Shown: in pieces, positions 34,579 to 44,301 of the stretch
Layout: each line of letters begins with the position of its first letter
Numbering within the stretch: position 1 is the stretch's first letter
Assembly: GCF_000717745.1 (NCBI RefSeq)
Contig: NZ_JOBH01000008.1
Span: 265,426 to 329,425, forward strand
DNA length: 64,000 bases
DNA from: Streptomyces violens
GTDB lineage: Bacteria > Actinomycetota > Actinomycetes > Streptomycetales > Streptomycetaceae
Direction: 5' to 3'
Program-made: the position numbers and the translations under genes
The notes under the pieces: model-generated
Told to the model about the DNA's origin: nothing
Seen by the model: only the letters and a program-made list of their open reading frames with translations
Databases searched by the model: none

Positions 34579-36228
34579 TCATGTGTGCCACTCCTTCTCC
34601 GGGTGGTGCAGATCAAAGGCGGGCGACTCGGAGCGGATGCGCGGCAGTGCGACGAAGTTGTGGCGCGGCGGCGGGCAGGAGGTGGCCCACTCCAGGGACC
34701 GGCCGTAGCCCCACGGGTCGTCGGTGCCGACGCGCGTGCCGTACTTCGCGGTCTTCCACACGTTGTAGAGGAACGGCAGCGTCGAGGCGCCCAGCAGGAA
34801 CGCGCCGATGGACGAGACGGTGTTCAGGAGCGTGAAGCCGTCGGCCGCGAGGTAGTCGGCGTAGCGCCGCGGCATGCCGTTCTCGCCGAGCCAGTGCTGG
34901 ACGAGGAAGGTGGTCTGGAAGCCCACGAACAGCGTCCAGAAGTGGATCTTCCCGAGCCGCTCGTCCAGCATCTTCCCGGTCAGCTTGGGCCACCAGAAGT
35001 AGAAGCCGCCGAACATCGCGAACACGACCGTTCCGAACAGCACATAGTGCAGATGCGCCACGATGAAGTACGAGTCGGTGAGGTGGAAGTCCAGCGGTGG
35101 CGAGGCGATCACTACGCCACTGAGCCCGCCGAGCAGGAACGTCACGAGGAAGCCGACCGCCCACAGCATCGGTGGTTCGAACGACAGCGAGCCCCGCCAC
35201 ATCGTCCCGATCCAGTTGAAGAACTTCACCCCGGTCGGCACCGCGATGAGGAACGACATCAGGGAGAAGAACGGCAGCAGCACCGCGCCGGTGGCGAACA
35301 TGTGGTGCGCCCAGACCACGGCCGACAGCATCGTGATCGCGACGGTCGCGCCGATCAGCCCGACGTACCCGAAGACCGGCTTGCGGGCGAAGACCGGCAG
35401 GATCTCCGTCACGATGCCGAAGAACGGCAGCGCGACGATGTACACCTCGGGGTGGCCGAAGAACCAGAAGAGGTGCTGCCACAGGATCGCCCCGCCGTTG
35501 GCCGCGTCGAAGATGTGCGCGCCGAATTTCCGGTCCGCCTCCAGTGCCAGCAGCGCCGCCGTCAGCACGGGGAAGGCGGGGAGCACGAGGATCGAGGTGA
35601 AGAGCACGTTCCAGGTGAAGATCGGCATCCGGAACATCGTCATGCCGGGCGCGCGCAGGCACATGATCGTGGTGATGAAGTTGACCGCGCCGAGCGTGGT
35701 GGACACCCCCGCCACGACCAGGCCCATCGTCCACAGGTCGCCGCCGGCGCCCGGCGACCGGACGGCCCCGTTCAGCGGCGCGTACGCGAACCAGCCGAAG
35801 GCCGCTGCCCCGCCGGGCACCAGGAAGCCGCTCACCACCATCAGGCCGCCGAAGAGGTACATCCAGTACGACAGCGCGTTCAGGCGGGGGAAGGCCACGT
35901 CCGGCGCGCCGATCTGGAGCGGCATGACGGCGTTCGCGAACCCCGCGAAGAGCGGGGTGGCGAAGAGCAGCATCATGACCGTGCCGTGGATCGTGAAGAG
36001 CTGGTTGTAGAGGTGCTCGTCGGTGATCTGCAGCCCCGGGCGCGCCAGTTCGGCCCGCATCACCAGCGCGAGCAGGCCGCCGAAGAGGAAGAAGCCGAAG
36101 GACGTCACCAGGTACAGATTGCCGATCACCTTGTGATCGGTGGTCTTCGTCAGCCGGAGCAGCCGCCTGCCCAGCGGCGGGGCCGGTCGGTACCCCGTCC
36201 GCACCGCGCCGTCCGCCAGTTCGGTCAC
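34579..36228 (-). CDS. ctaD: Cytochrome c oxidase subunit I, accessory copy
   Basis: The 549-residue heme-copper oxidase subunit I has twelve membrane helices. All metal ligands are present: heme a His in [10 protein letters not shown], CuB His and cross-linked Tyr in [13 protein letters not shown], the His pair in WAHHMFATG, and the heme a3/a histidines in [10 protein letters not shown]. The D- and K-channel regions look intact. It starts at a GTG with GGGAGG upstream. Subunit II (with CuA) and subunit III genes are absent here, so this is an accessory ctaD that must borrow partners or serve a different electron donor. Confidence 0.92.
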   Translation of the reverse strand: MTELADGAVRTGYRPAPPLGRRLLRLTKTTDHKVIGNLYLVTSFGFFLFGGLLALVMRAELARPGLQITDEHLYNQLFTIHGTVMMLLFATPLFAGFANAVMPLQIGAPDVAFPRLNALSYWMYLFGGLMVVSGFLVPGGAAAFGWFAYAPLNGAVRSPGAGGDLWTMGLVVAGVSTTLGAVNFITTIMCLRAPGMTMFRMPIFTWNVLFTSILVLPAFPVLTAALLALEADRKFGAHIFDAANGGAILWQHLFWFFGHPEVYIVALPFFGIVTEILPVFARKPVFGYVGLIGATVAITMLSAVVWAHHMFATGAVLLPFFSLMSFLIAVPTGVKFFNWIGTMWRGSLSFEPPMLWAVGFLVTFLLGGLSGVVIASPPLDFHLTDSYFIVAHLHYVLFGTVVFAMFGGFYFWWPKLTGKMLDERLGKIHFWTLFVGFQTTFLVQHWLGENGMPRRYADYLAADGFTLLNTVSSIGAFLLGASTLPFLYNVWKTAKYGTRVGTDDPWGYGRSLEWATSCPPPRHNFVALPRIRSESPAFDLHHPEKEWHT

Positions 36229-36319
36229 AGCCTCGCCTCCCGGGAACACGCCGACCCAACCGTGCCCGAGTGCCCCGCGCGACGGGGAAAATCCGCCCGG
36301 TCGGCGGGACAATTGCTGT

Positions 36320-37924
36320 GTGGGCAGGGACCGGAAGGTACGGGTGGTACGCGGTACCCGGCTGCGAGCACTGGCGCCGGGGGCGCTGAGCGGGCTGCTC
36401 GCCGGGTACGCGGCGCTGGCCGTCGCCGAGCTGGCGTCGGCGGCGGTGGGGCCGCAGGCAGGGCCGGTCGTGGCGGTGGGCGGCGCGGCGATCGACCTGA
36501 CCCCGGGGCCGGTGAAGGACTGGGCGATCCGCACCTTCGGGACGGCCGACAAGCTCGTCCTCCGGCTCGGCATCCTGGCCGTACTGGCGCTGCTCGCGCT
36601 CGCCCTGGGCGTCCTCGCGCTGCGCCACCGGCGGCTCGGCGCGGCGGGCGTCCTGCTGTTCGGCGTGGTCGGCGCGGTGGCCGCGACGAGCCGGCCGGAC
36701 GCGACCGCGATCGACGCGCTGCCCTCGCTGGTCGGGGCGGTGGCGGGCAGCGGCCTGCTGTACTGGTTCACCGGGCGGCTGCGCGTGCGTACGGCACCGC
36801 CGGCCCCGATGGGGGAAGCACCCACGGCCGGCAAGGGCTGGGACCGCCGCGGCTTCCTCCTCGCGGCCTCGGCCGCGGCGGCGGCCTCCACCGGCGTCGG
36901 CGCGCTGGGCCGCACGCTCAGCAGCTCGGGCAGGGACGCGCTCGCCTCCCGGAGCCGTATCGTCCTGCCCCCGCCGGCGTCCCCCGCGTCACCCGTCCCG
37001 CGGGGAGCCCAGCTGCGTGTCGCGGGCCTCGGCCCGTTCCGCACCCCGACGAAGGACTTCTACCGGGTCGACACGGCGCTCCTCGTCCCCAAGGTCGACG
37101 CCACGACCTGGCGGCTGCGTATCCACGGCAAGGGCGTCACCGCGCCGCGGACGCTGACCTTCGACGATCTCCTCCAACGCGACCTGATCGAGCGGGACAT
37201 CACCCTCGCCTGCGTGTCCAACGAGGTCGGCGGTCCGTACGTGGGCAACGCGCGGTGGATCGGCGTACCCCTGGCGGAGCTGCTCCGGGAGTGCGGCGTC
37301 CGGCCGCCGTCGCGGGGCGGCCCGGCCGACCAGCTCGTGGCGCGGTCGGTGGACGGCATGACGATCGGCAGTCCGGTCGAGGACCTCATGGACGGCCGGG
37401 ACGCGATGCTGGCGCTGGGCATGAACGGCGGGCCGCTGCCGCTGGAGCACGGCTTCCCGGTACGGATGGTCGTCCCCGGCCTGTACGGCTATGTCTCGGC
37501 CTGCAAGTGGATCGAGGACATCGAACTCACCACCTTCGACGCCTACGACGCGTACTGGGTCGAGCGCGCGTGGGCCCGCGAGGCGCCCGTCAAGACGCAG
37601 TCGCGCATCGACACGCCCAAGGCCGACGCGCGGCCGCGGGCCGGCACGGTCATGATCGCCGGCGTCGCGTGGGCTCAGCACCGGGGCATCGACCGGGTCG
37701 AGGTGCGGATCGACGAGGGGCCGTGGCGGCGGGCCGATCTCGCCGCGGAGGACACTCGCGACACCTGGCGCCAGTGGTCCCTGCCATGGCGGGCGACCCC
37801 CGGTACGCACACCCTCACGGTCCGCGCCACGGACCGCACCGGAAAGACCCAGCCCGCACACCGCACTCCGCCCGTTCCCGACGGGGCGACGGGCCACCAC
37901 TCGGTGGTCGTCACCGTCGAGTGA
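36320..37924 (+). CDS. Membrane-anchored sulfite-oxidase-like molybdopterin enzyme
   Basis: This protein of about 534 residues has an N-terminal part with four hydrophobic helices. [16 protein letters not shown] twin-arginine-like segment near residue 175 follows, and the molybdopterin domain lies outside. The domain has [19 protein letters not shown], where the cysteine is the expected molybdenum ligand, plus [16 protein letters not shown]-terminal dimerisation beta-domain ([16 protein letters not shown]) completes the sulfite oxidase architecture. It lacks heme domains. It is divergent from ctaD and may feed electrons to that oxidase, which is inference. Start is uncertain: GTG at 36320, or one about 30 bases later. 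Confidence 0.85.
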   Translation: MGRDRKVRVVRGTRLRALAPGALSGLLAGYAALAVAELASAAVGPQAGPVVAVGGAAIDLTPGPVKDWAIRTFGTADKLVLRLGILAVLALLALALGVLALRHRRLGAAGVLLFGVVGAVAATSRPDATAIDALPSLVGAVAGSGLLYWFTGRLRVRTAPPAPMGEAPTAGKGWDRRGFLLAASAAAAASTGVGALGRTLSSSGRDALASRSRIVLPPPASPASPVPRGAQLRVAGLGPFRTPTKDFYRVDTALLVPKVDATTWRLRIHGKGVTAPRTLTFDDLLQRDLIERDITLACVSNEVGGPYVGNARWIGVPLAELLRECGVRPPSRGGPADQLVARSVDGMTIGSPVEDLMDGRDAMLALGMNGGPLPLEHGFPVRMVVPGLYGYVSACKWIEDIELTTFDAYDAYWVERAWAREAPVKTQSRIDTPKADARPRAGTVMIAGVAWAQHRGIDRVEVRIDEGPWRRADLAAEDTRDTWRQWSLPWRATPGTHTLTVRATDRTGKTQPAHRTPPVPDGATGHHSVVVTVE

Positions 37925-37928
37925 GGTG

Positions 37929-37951
37929 CCCGGGCTCCCTCGGAGCCCGGG
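37929..37951. terminator. Bidirectional terminator
   Basis: A perfect 10-bp stem (CCCGGGCTCC / GGAGCCCGGG) with a 3-base loop lies between convergent genes. Confidence 0.75.
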
Positions 37952-37953
37952 TC

Positions 37954-38496
37954 TCAGCCGTCGAGTACGCGGTCGGTGTCCAGGCGGGTGAGGAGTTCGG
38001 GGTGGTGGAGTTCCGCCAGCGGGGCCAGCAGGTCCGGGTGGCGCAGGAGGGCGGCGGCTTGCTGCTCGTGGGCGTCGGGCGAGACCAGGCGGCGGAATTC
38101 GGCCGGTGTCCCGGACATGTGCCAGGAGTCAGCGAGGGCGGTCACCGCGGCTTCGGCCAGTGCCGGCGTGCTGAGCAGGGCCGCTGCCCAGCTCGCGACG
38201 ACCTCGTCCACCCACGACCGCCACGCGCTCTCCGCCTCGTCGTCCGGCCCGGCGGCGTCCGCGCCGGGGACGTCCGCACCCGTGAGCCAGTCGAGACGCC
38301 CCGAGCCGCCCGGGCCGGTGACCGAGACCAGCGCGGCGTCCATCGGCGTCGGGTAGCGCAGCCACGCCGCGACGGTCACCGCCTGCCGGGCCTGCGCCTC
38401 GGTTAGGGCAGCGCTCATCGCGCCGCCGCTCGACGGATACGCGCACGTCAGCCACTGGGTCGTCGCCGATATCAGCGGGGAGAGGTCTGTGGGCAC
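37954..38496 (-). CDS. Uncharacterised protein
   Basis: A 180-residue cytoplasmic protein I do not recognise. It is rich in Ala and Leu, mostly helical, with a hydrophilic PGADAAGPDDEAES loop in the middle and a WRSWVDEVVASWAAALL helix. It starts at a GTG preceded by GGAGGG at good spacing, and codon use is that of a real gene. It is convergent with the molybdoenzyme gene. Confidence 0.6.
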   Translation of the reverse strand: MPTDLSPLISATTQWLTCAYPSSGGAMSAALTEAQARQAVTVAAWLRYPTPMDAALVSVTGPGGSGRLDWLTGADVPGADAAGPDDEAESAWRSWVDEVVASWAAALLSTPALAEAAVTALADSWHMSGTPAEFRRLVSPDAHEQQAAALLRHPDLLAPLAELHHPELLTRLDTDRVLDG

Positions 38497-38605
38497 CGAT
38501 GAGCCCTCCGAGTCGGTGAGGGGGCAGGCCGCACAGAACGTTACCCATCGGCACTCTCCGGATAAATGGCGCAGGTCACGACGGCGGCGTGGCGTTCGTC
38601 TCCGT

Positions 38606-38638
38606 TTGTCCAGTCCTTGTCCAGTCCTTGTCCAGTAC
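38606..38638. repeat. Three 11-bp tandem units
   Basis: TTGTCCAGTCC occurs twice, followed by a TTGTCCAGTAC variant, 160 bp upstream of the DUF4142 gene. The remaining part of this 230-bp spacer shows no gene. Confidence 0.75.
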
Positions 38639-38794
38639 CGACACGCCGCCCGTTCGGGTGGTTGACGGGAGCTGTCGCGACGGAGGCGAGACCCAGGGGG
38701 CAGGCATCGTCACCGGGTACCGGCTCGGTGCCCGTCGGCGACCGGCCCGAGGACGTCTCGCGCGCCCCGGCCGGCAGCGAAAGGAGCAGTGCAG

Positions 38795-39343
38795 ATGATC
38801 GCTGTACGAGGCGTGGCGGCGACCGCCGTGCTGGTGATGGCCGTGACCGGGACGGTCACGACGACCACGTCCGCGACCGCGTCCGGTTCCGGGTCCGGGT
38901 CCGCGGCAAGCTCGCGCCCGACCGATTCAGCGTTCCTGAGAGCCGCGCATCAGGGGAACCTCGCGGAGATCGAGGCCGGCCGGGACGCGGGCCGGAACGC
39001 CACCAAGCGCTGTGTGAAGCGGATCGGCGGCCTGCTGGTGCACGATCACCGGAGGATGGACAGGGGCATCACGTCTCTCGCGGCCAAACTACGCGTCCGG
39101 CTGCCCGGCTCGCCCAGCGCGGAGCAGCGGCGCGCGCTGGCGGAGGTACAGGCCAAGAAGGGCACGCGCGCGTACGACAGGGCGTGGCTGCGGATGGAGT
39201 CCGCGGCGCATGTGAAGACGCTGGCGCTGATCAGCCATGAGCTCCGGACGGGGCGCAACAGCGAGGTGAAAGCCGCGGCGCGCAAGGCCCGGCCCATGGT
39301 CGCGATGCACCTGGCACTGGTACGCAGCGGATTCTGCAGGTGA
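38795..39343 (+). CDS. Secreted DUF4142 protein
   Basis: This 182-residue exported protein has a signal peptide (AATAVLVMAVTGTVTTTTSATAS). A helical DUF4142 domain follows: FLRAAHQGNLAEIEAGRDAG, LVHDHRRMDRGITSLAAKL, ALAEVQAKKGTRAYDRAWLRMESAAHVKTLALI. The histidine-bearing DHRRMD and AHVKTL segments match the ferritin-like four-helix arrangement of the family. I chose the ATG at 38795 because AAGGAG sits eight bases upstream; a GTG six bases earlier is too close. Function in the cell envelope is unknown. Confidence 0.8.
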   Translation: MIAVRGVAATAVLVMAVTGTVTTTTSATASGSGSGSAASSRPTDSAFLRAAHQGNLAEIEAGRDAGRNATKRCVKRIGGLLVHDHRRMDRGITSLAAKLRVRLPGSPSAEQRRALAEVQAKKGTRAYDRAWLRMESAAHVKTLALISHELRTGRNSEVKAAARKARPMVAMHLALVRSGFCR

Positions 39344-39351
39344 GGACGGGC

Positions 39352-39392
39352 TCCGCGGGCCCGGACCGAGGCAGCCGGCCCGGGCCCGCGGA
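39352..39392. terminator. Bidirectional terminator
   Basis: A perfect 13-bp stem, TCCGCGGGCCCGG with CCGGGCCCGCGGA, encloses a 15-base loop between convergent genes. Confidence 0.75.
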
Positions 39393-39405
39393 CCTGTATG
39401 GAGAG

Positions 39406-40227
39406 TCAGTACTGCTCAGCGTCGGCGGCCGGCATGGGGCGGACGGTGAGGATCTGCTGTGCGTGGCCGACGGGTCCGTTGATGTCGTGCAGGACCGTGC
39501 TGGTGATGCCCTGGCCGGTGCCGCCGAAGGTGACGGTGGTGTCCAGTCCGGTCCAGCGGCCTTCCGGCTGCCGGTGGAGGTGGACGGTGAGGTCGACGTT
39601 GGGGAACATCCAGGCGGTCGGCGACTCGCGCACGGCGATGCCGTTGGCGGTGTCGACCAGGGCGAGATAGGACGCCAGCGGACTGCTGGGCCGTCCCGCG
39701 ACGAGGTCGAGAGGCGTGGACACCCAGGCGGTCGTGCGCCCCGGTTGCGGCGGTGCGACCGGCCGGACGTCCAGGGAGGCGATGTACCCGCCGGGCCATA
39801 CGGAGGCCAGCGGCCAGGAGGGCAGCGACTCGGGCGGCTGGAGCCGGTCCCCGGCGCCGCCGGCGACGGCCGTGGTGTCCACGGCGGCGAGGAGCCAGGC
39901 GCGCGCCCGGACCACGGGCCGGTCGGCGATCCGTACGACGGCCTCGATCAGTTCGATCGTACGGCCGGGCCGCAGGGTCTCCACCTGGATCTCGCACTCG
40001 TCGAGCGCGAGGCGCCCGAGGATGTCGAAGCTGATCCGCCCGAGGACCAGCCCGCTGTCGGGACGCGCGGCCAGGTGGCGCTCCATGGCATGCACGATGA
40101 GACCGCCGAGCGGGCTGAAGTGCTGCTCGTTGACGTCCCAGGCACCGCCCACGTGCGGGGTGGGCTTGTAACGGTGCTCATCTATGGGCTCGTAGAAGCT
40201 GTCGTGGTGCGGCGCGCCGGTGCTCAA
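39406..40227 (-). CDS. Thioesterase-family (TesB-like double hot-dog) protein
   Basis: This 273-residue protein has the double hot-dog layout of TesB-type acyl-CoA thioesterases. The N-terminal half contains HVGGAWDVNEQHFSPLGGLIVHAMERH and strands VETLRPGRTIELIEAVVRI. The C-terminal half has LASYLALVDTANGIAV and VDLTVHLHRQPEGRW followed by GQGITSTVLHDINGPVGHAQQIL, the usual end of the fold. It would hydrolyse an acyl-CoA; chain length is unknown. It starts at a TTG with GAGGAG about eleven bases away. Confidence 0.75.
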   Translation of the reverse strand: MSTGAPHHDSFYEPIDEHRYKPTPHVGGAWDVNEQHFSPLGGLIVHAMERHLAARPDSGLVLGRISFDILGRLALDECEIQVETLRPGRTIELIEAVVRIADRPVVRARAWLLAAVDTTAVAGGAGDRLQPPESLPSWPLASVWPGGYIASLDVRPVAPPQPGRTTAWVSTPLDLVAGRPSSPLASYLALVDTANGIAVRESPTAWMFPNVDLTVHLHRQPEGRWTGLDTTVTFGGTGQGITSTVLHDINGPVGHAQQILTVRPMPAADAEQY

Positions 40228-40321
40228 CGGAAGGTTCTCCTCGGCCTGCTGCCAACGAGTGGCGGAGCGTGTCAGGGGGCGTTGATCAGGATGACATGCG
40301 GGCTGCGAGCAGTGAAGATCG

Positions 40322-40744
40322 TCAGGCCGGGCCCTGAGCCGCGGGCCGGCGGCGGGCCGTGTCGGGCGGCCAGACGGGGCGGTGCGCCTCGGGGAGCGTG
40401 GCGAGGGCCTGGGTGACCGTGGTGAAGACCGGGAGCAGTTCGCTGCTGCCGGTCTGGTCCAGTACGCGCCGTACGCGGCGGCCCACGCACGCCAGCAGGA
40501 GCCGGCCCTGGCGGCGGCGCAGGAGCCAGTGCAGGCCCAACAGGCAGTTCAGGCCGCGGGAGTCGCAGAAGGTGAGGGCGGAGCAGTCGAGGGTCAGATA
40601 GCGGTGCCCGGCGCCGACGCAGGCGCCCACCGTGACGCGGAAGACGCCTTCGCTGCCGTGGTCGAGCTCGCCGCTGACGCGCAGCACGGCGCCGGCATCG
40701 CAGGAGGCGAGCGTGGTGATCGCCAGTCCGTCGGCGTACGGCAT
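40322..40744 (-). CDS. STAS-domain anti-sigma factor antagonist
   Basis: This 140-residue protein is a SpoIIAA/RsbV-like STAS domain with a short basic tail. The core runs VLRVSGELDHGSEGVFRVTV, YLTLDCSALTFCDSRGLNCLL, LLLACVGRRVRRVLDQTG. The CDSRG segment corresponds to the DSxG phosphorylation site, so partner-switch control by an anti-sigma kinase is plausible. HATPase anti-sigma genes are abundant in streptomycetes; one lies at 60.6 kb but is not linked. It stands alone on the minus strand. Confidence 0.83.
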   Translation of the reverse strand: MPYADGLAITTLASCDAGAVLRVSGELDHGSEGVFRVTVGACVGAGHRYLTLDCSALTFCDSRGLNCLLGLHWLLRRRQGRLLLACVGRRVRRVLDQTGSSELLPVFTTVTQALATLPEAHRPVWPPDTARRRPAAQGPA

Positions 40745-40918
40745 CCAGCACCTCCGGCGCTCCTCATGCCCACTTCCCCGTTGCTGCGGATCGTACGGGC
40801 CGTACGAGGGGAAACAAGGCGGTTCCCCCAGTTTCCTCCTCCTCGCTCCAACCGTGCGCCGAACGCACGGTGCGGTACGGTCCGTTCAGGCAGCACCCGG
40901 CGAGAGGAGGTGGGCACA

Positions 40919-41170
40919 GTGGCCGGTCCCCTGGCTCGCACCGTCATGGACGATCAGACCCAACTCCGCACGGTGCTCGACTTCGCTCGCCGGCACTTGG
41001 CGAGCAACGCGGCCGAGGCCGAGGTGTTCGCCCCTGGCGACCACGGTGGCCAGATGCGCCACCGTCTCGCCGGCCTCACGAAGACGATCGAACTACTCCT
41101 GGAGGCCGCCGAACCGCTGGCCGCCCCGCCTCGACGCGACGCGCCCCGGCCGGACGACGCGGCCGGGTAA
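40919..41170 (+). CDS. Small uncharacterised acidic protein
   Basis: An 83-residue protein, helical in its first 65 residues (TQLRTVLDFARRHLASNAAEAEVFAP, then MRHRLAGLTKTIELLLEAAEPL), with a Pro/Arg/Asp-rich disordered tail. It starts at a GTG with AGGAGG at optimal spacing. I recognise no family. It precedes the GAF-ANTAR gene by about 300 bp on the same strand. Confidence 0.5.
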   Translation: MAGPLARTVMDDQTQLRTVLDFARRHLASNAAEAEVFAPGDHGGQMRHRLAGLTKTIELLLEAAEPLAAPPRRDAPRPDDAAG

Positions 41171-41213
41171 CGCGGCGGAACACCGCGCGGATTGATAGGA
41201 ATACCGTGCGCAC

Positions 41214-41233
41214 TGATAAGGCATCACTTATCA
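41214..41233. promoter_or_regulatory. Inverted repeat before the GAF-ANTAR gene
   Basis: TGATAAG and CTTATCA are separated by six bases and are extended outward by ACTG / CAGT with one bulge. It lies in an AT-rich patch of the 306-bp spacer 41171-41476, which has no gene. Confidence 0.45.
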
Positions 41234-41476
41234 ACAGTCGCTCTGCGCCTGGTGCCCTCACCTGTTCGGCATCGACGTCATGTCGCCTTGCCCACCGAAC
41301 CGGAAGTACGGCATCCGCCAAGGTCACAGCACTCACCGGGAGTATCCCGCTTGCTCCGCTGAGCAACCATTGCCAGGATGCGGGTGCACTTGAGATATGA
41401 CCCAGCAGCATGCCAACGTCAGGTTCGAGCCAGGATCACGGCGTTCGGTCGTTCGGTCCACAGGAGACAACCACGC

Positions 41477-42238
41477 ATGTGCGACGAATCGATCCATCAG
41501 CAATCGATGTCTCAGCAGTTGACGCCCGTTCTCCTCGAGCTCGCCGACGCCGCCCCGCGTGACCACGACAACGGTGGCGTGCTGCGCCGACTGACCGACC
41601 ACAGCCGGAAGCTGCCGGGCGTCGAGGCGACGGCGGTCCTCTCCGTGGACGAGCGCAACAAGAACACTCCGACGGTGGCAGCCGCCTCGGACCACGCGTC
41701 CGATCAACTGGCCCATGCGCAACTGGAGTTGAAGGAGGGCCCCGGCCTCGAAGCCCTCCGCACCGGACGCCGGCTCGCCGACCTCCCCCTCGACGGACCG
41801 ACCTTCCGCTCCCGGTGGCCGCATTTCGTCCCCCGGTCCCTGTCCGAGGGATTCACCGGCATCACCGTCATCCCCCTCCGCCACCAACACCGGACCATTG
41901 CCGCACTCCAGCTCCACCACCAGCATTGCCAACACCATGCGTTACCCGGCGAATCCGTCCGGGCAGCACAGGCCATGTGCGACGCGGCGGTCATAGGCGT
42001 GGCTCATCAGCGGCAACAGCGGTACGTCGATCAGTTGCAATCGGCCCTGACCTCGCGGATCGCCATCGAGCAGGCGAAGGGAATGCTCGCGGAACGCTTC
42101 GAGTGGACCATTGACGAGGCGTTCGAACTGCTCCGCTCCTACGCCCGCAGTCACAACACCCGCCTGAACGACCTCGTCCGCTCGATCCTCGACGGCCCGG
42201 CCACCGAGGGCCCGTTCCGCCGCGCATCGCCTCCGTAG
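41477..42238 (+). CDS. GAF-ANTAR transcription antitermination regulator
   Basis: The 253-residue protein has a GAF sensor (residues about 25-165) and a C-terminal ANTAR RNA-binding domain: SALTSRIAIEQAKGMLAERF, then TIDEAFELLRSYARSHNTRL with the conserved Ala/Arg/Asn pattern. ANTAR proteins bind tandem hairpins in leaders and prevent termination. The ATG is preceded by AGGAG. The GAF carries a histidine/cysteine run, LHHQHCQHHALPGES, that could bind metal; this is speculative. Targets are unknown. Confidence 0.87.
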   Translation: MCDESIHQQSMSQQLTPVLLELADAAPRDHDNGGVLRRLTDHSRKLPGVEATAVLSVDERNKNTPTVAAASDHASDQLAHAQLELKEGPGLEALRTGRRLADLPLDGPTFRSRWPHFVPRSLSEGFTGITVIPLRHQHRTIAALQLHHQHCQHHALPGESVRAAQAMCDAAVIGVAHQRQQRYVDQLQSALTSRIAIEQAKGMLAERFEWTIDEAFELLRSYARSHNTRLNDLVRSILDGPATEGPFRRASPP

Positions 42239-42413
42239 TCAACCGCTGCGTTCGGCGGCGGTGATGAGCTCGTCGAGCCGGTGCACGGTCAACCCGGTGG
42301 CGGCACATGCACACGTACCAGCGAGTTTGCTGCCCCGTTCGAGTTACCGGCGTTTTCCGTACATCGCACCGGAGATGCTCCGTGCGGACATTCCCTCACA
42401 TCAGGAGAAAATC

Positions 42414-42650
42414 ATGAGCATCCGTCGTGCAGTCGCCGCCACCGCCCTGGCCGCCGCCGCTGTCCTGGGAGGTGCGGGCGTCGCGGCAGCCGACTCCGGT
42501 GCACACGGCGCCGCCGTGAACTCGCCCGGCATCGCCTCCGGCAACGTCATCCAGGCCCCCATCCACATTCCGGTCAACGTCTGCGGCAACAGCATCAACG
42601 TCGTCGGGCTGCTCAACCCCGCCTTCGGCAACACCTGCGTGAACAGCTGA
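42414..42650 (+). CDS. Short chaplin
   Basis: The 78-residue secreted surface-active protein coats aerial hyphae and spores. A Sec signal peptide (MSIRRAVAATALAAAAVLGG, then GVAAADS) is followed by one chaplin domain of about 40 residues: GNVIQAPIHIPVNVCGNSIN then LLNPAFGNTCVNS, with the two conserved cysteines. It lacks an LPxTG sortase signal, so it is of the short chaplin class. The ATG has AGGAG six bases upstream. Chaplin assignment also fixes the organism as a streptomycete or close relative. Confidence 0.95.
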   Translation: MSIRRAVAATALAAAAVLGGAGVAAADSGAHGAAVNSPGIASGNVIQAPIHIPVNVCGNSINVVGLLNPAFGNTCVNS

Positions 42651-42700
42651 TCCTCGAGCCCGGTCCCGCCTGCACCGGCCGACGGCCGGTCGCCGGACGG

Positions 42701-42733
42701 ACGCCCCGCCATCTCCCCCTTGCGGCGGGGCGT
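42701..42733 (+). terminator. Rho-independent terminator after the chaplin gene
   Basis: ACGCCCCGCC pairs with GGCGGGGCGT (10 bp), followed by TTTC. Confidence 0.8.
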
Positions 42734-42797
42734 TTCGCATGCCCACGCGCGGGCCAGGCGCACCGCCTCACCGAGAAACCCCGCGCAACACCCTTGT

Positions 42798-42844
42798 GAA
42801 GCGCTTCGCGGCCACCTTACGGTAACGCCACTTGAATCGATTCA
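42798..42844. promoter_or_regulatory. Two LacI-type palindromes before the MFS-rhamnosidase operon
   Basis: GAAGCGCTTC (42798-42807) and TGAATCGATTCA (42833-42844) are perfect palindromes with the central CG typical of LacI-family operators. Centres are 36 bp apart, about 70-115 bp before the transporter start. Confidence 0.6.
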
Positions 42845-42915
42845 GTCCGCGATTCAGTACGCCAGCACAGGCCACTCCGGGCTTTCCATACGCGACGTTT
42901 CAAAGGGGAACCGTC

Positions 42916-44247
42916 ATGGCTCTGCCGATCCCCCGCACCACCGAAGCGCCCCACCCCTGGCGGGTGGGCATCGTCTCGGGAATGGCGTCCTACATCGACG
43001 CGGCAGCGATCGTCTCGAACGGCACCGCGCTGGTCATCTACCAGGACGCGATCGGCCTGAGCGGCAGCGAGTTCGGCTGGCTCTCGGGCGTCCTCACCTT
43101 CTGCATCGCCATCGGTGCCGTCGTCGGCGGCAAGCTCGGCGACGCCTTCGGCCGGCGCGCCGTCTTCCTCGTGACGATGGCGATGGCCGTCGCCGGGTGC
43201 TCGCTGCTGGTTTTCGGGGCTTCCTTCCCGCTCATGCTGACCGGCGTCGCCCTGCTGGGCCTGGGCACCGGTGCCGACCTGCCCGTATCGCTCGCCACGA
43301 TTTCCGAGGCGGCGACCGACAAGAACCGGGGCGCGCTGCTCGGCCTGTCGAACATGCTCTGGACGGTCGGCATCCTCGCCACGGCCCTCGTCGCCTCCCT
43401 CGTCGGCGGCCTCGGCCGGCTCGGCGGGCAGATCCTGTACGCGCACGTGGGCATCGTCGCCCTGATCATCCTGCTCCTGCGGCTCGGGATTCCCGAGTCG
43501 CCGTACTGGCTCCGGGCCCGCGACGAGCGACGACACGGCATCGGGACGGTCCGCGCGGAGCGGGTGCGCTTCGGCGAGCTGTTCAAGCACCCGTACGCCA
43601 AGCCGTTCGCCGCGCTGCTGGTCTTCTACTGCCTGACCAATCTCGCGGCCAACACCAACGGCCAGTTCAACACCCACATCGCCGTCAACGTCGTCGGGAT
43701 CAGCGTCGAACTCGCCTCACAGCTCAGCCTGTTGGGTTTCCCGCTCGGCATGGTCGGCAGCCTGGTCTTCATGAAGTACGTCGGCACCCGCCACCGGATG
43801 CGTCTCTTCGCGACCGGCGCGGTGATGCTCATCGTCTCCTACGCCACGCCCGCCGTCGTGGGATTCAGCCTCCCGGCGTTCGTCACGATGGGAATCCTGG
43901 GCGGCGCCGGCGGCATGCTCGCCTTCGAGGGGATCATGAAGGTGTGGACGCAGGAGTCTTTTCCGACGATGCTGCGGTCCACCGCGCAGGGCGGGATCAT
44001 CGCCGTCGCCCGGGTGCTCGCCGCCGTCGCGGCCGTCCTCACCCCGGCCCTCCTCCAATACAGCCCCCGCCTGACCTACGCGGGCCTCTGCCTCGCCACC
44101 GCCCTCGGCCTGGGCACCGCCTGGCTGGTCTTCCGCCGCCGGACACGCAACGAGTTCGAGGCGGAGGATGAGATCGACGCGGAGGGCGTGGCGGACGGGG
44201 ACGAGGGGGCGGCCCCCCTTCGTACCAACCCGGCCACCACCACGTAA
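42916..44247 (+). CDS. MFS transporter, sugar-porter-like, paired with GH78
   Basis: The 443-residue permease has twelve predicted membrane helices. The loop 2-3 signature is GKLGDAFGRRAVFLV, and PESPYWLRARDERRHG follows helix 6, as in the sugar/metabolite porter family. The C-terminus is acidic and hydrophilic. The ATG has AAAGGGGAA upstream. The gene for a GH78 alpha-L-rhamnosidase starts 54 bp downstream, so it probably imports rhamnose or a rhamnoside; substrate is inferred from context. Two LacI-type palindromes precede the pair. Confidence 0.85.
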   Translation: MALPIPRTTEAPHPWRVGIVSGMASYIDAAAIVSNGTALVIYQDAIGLSGSEFGWLSGVLTFCIAIGAVVGGKLGDAFGRRAVFLVTMAMAVAGCSLLVFGASFPLMLTGVALLGLGTGADLPVSLATISEAATDKNRGALLGLSNMLWTVGILATALVASLVGGLGRLGGQILYAHVGIVALIILLLRLGIPESPYWLRARDERRHGIGTVRAERVRFGELFKHPYAKPFAALLVFYCLTNLAANTNGQFNTHIAVNVVGISVELASQLSLLGFPLGMVGSLVFMKYVGTRHRMRLFATGAVMLIVSYATPAVVGFSLPAFVTMGILGGAGGMLAFEGIMKVWTQESFPTMLRSTAQGGIIAVARVLAAVAAVLTPALLQYSPRLTYAGLCLATALGLGTAWLVFRRRTRNEFEAEDEIDAEGVADGDEGAAPLRTNPATTT

Positions 44248-44301
44248 CCCACTTCGCCGCACCTCCTCCCCCACCCCACCTCACACACCCCGAAGGGCCC
44301 C

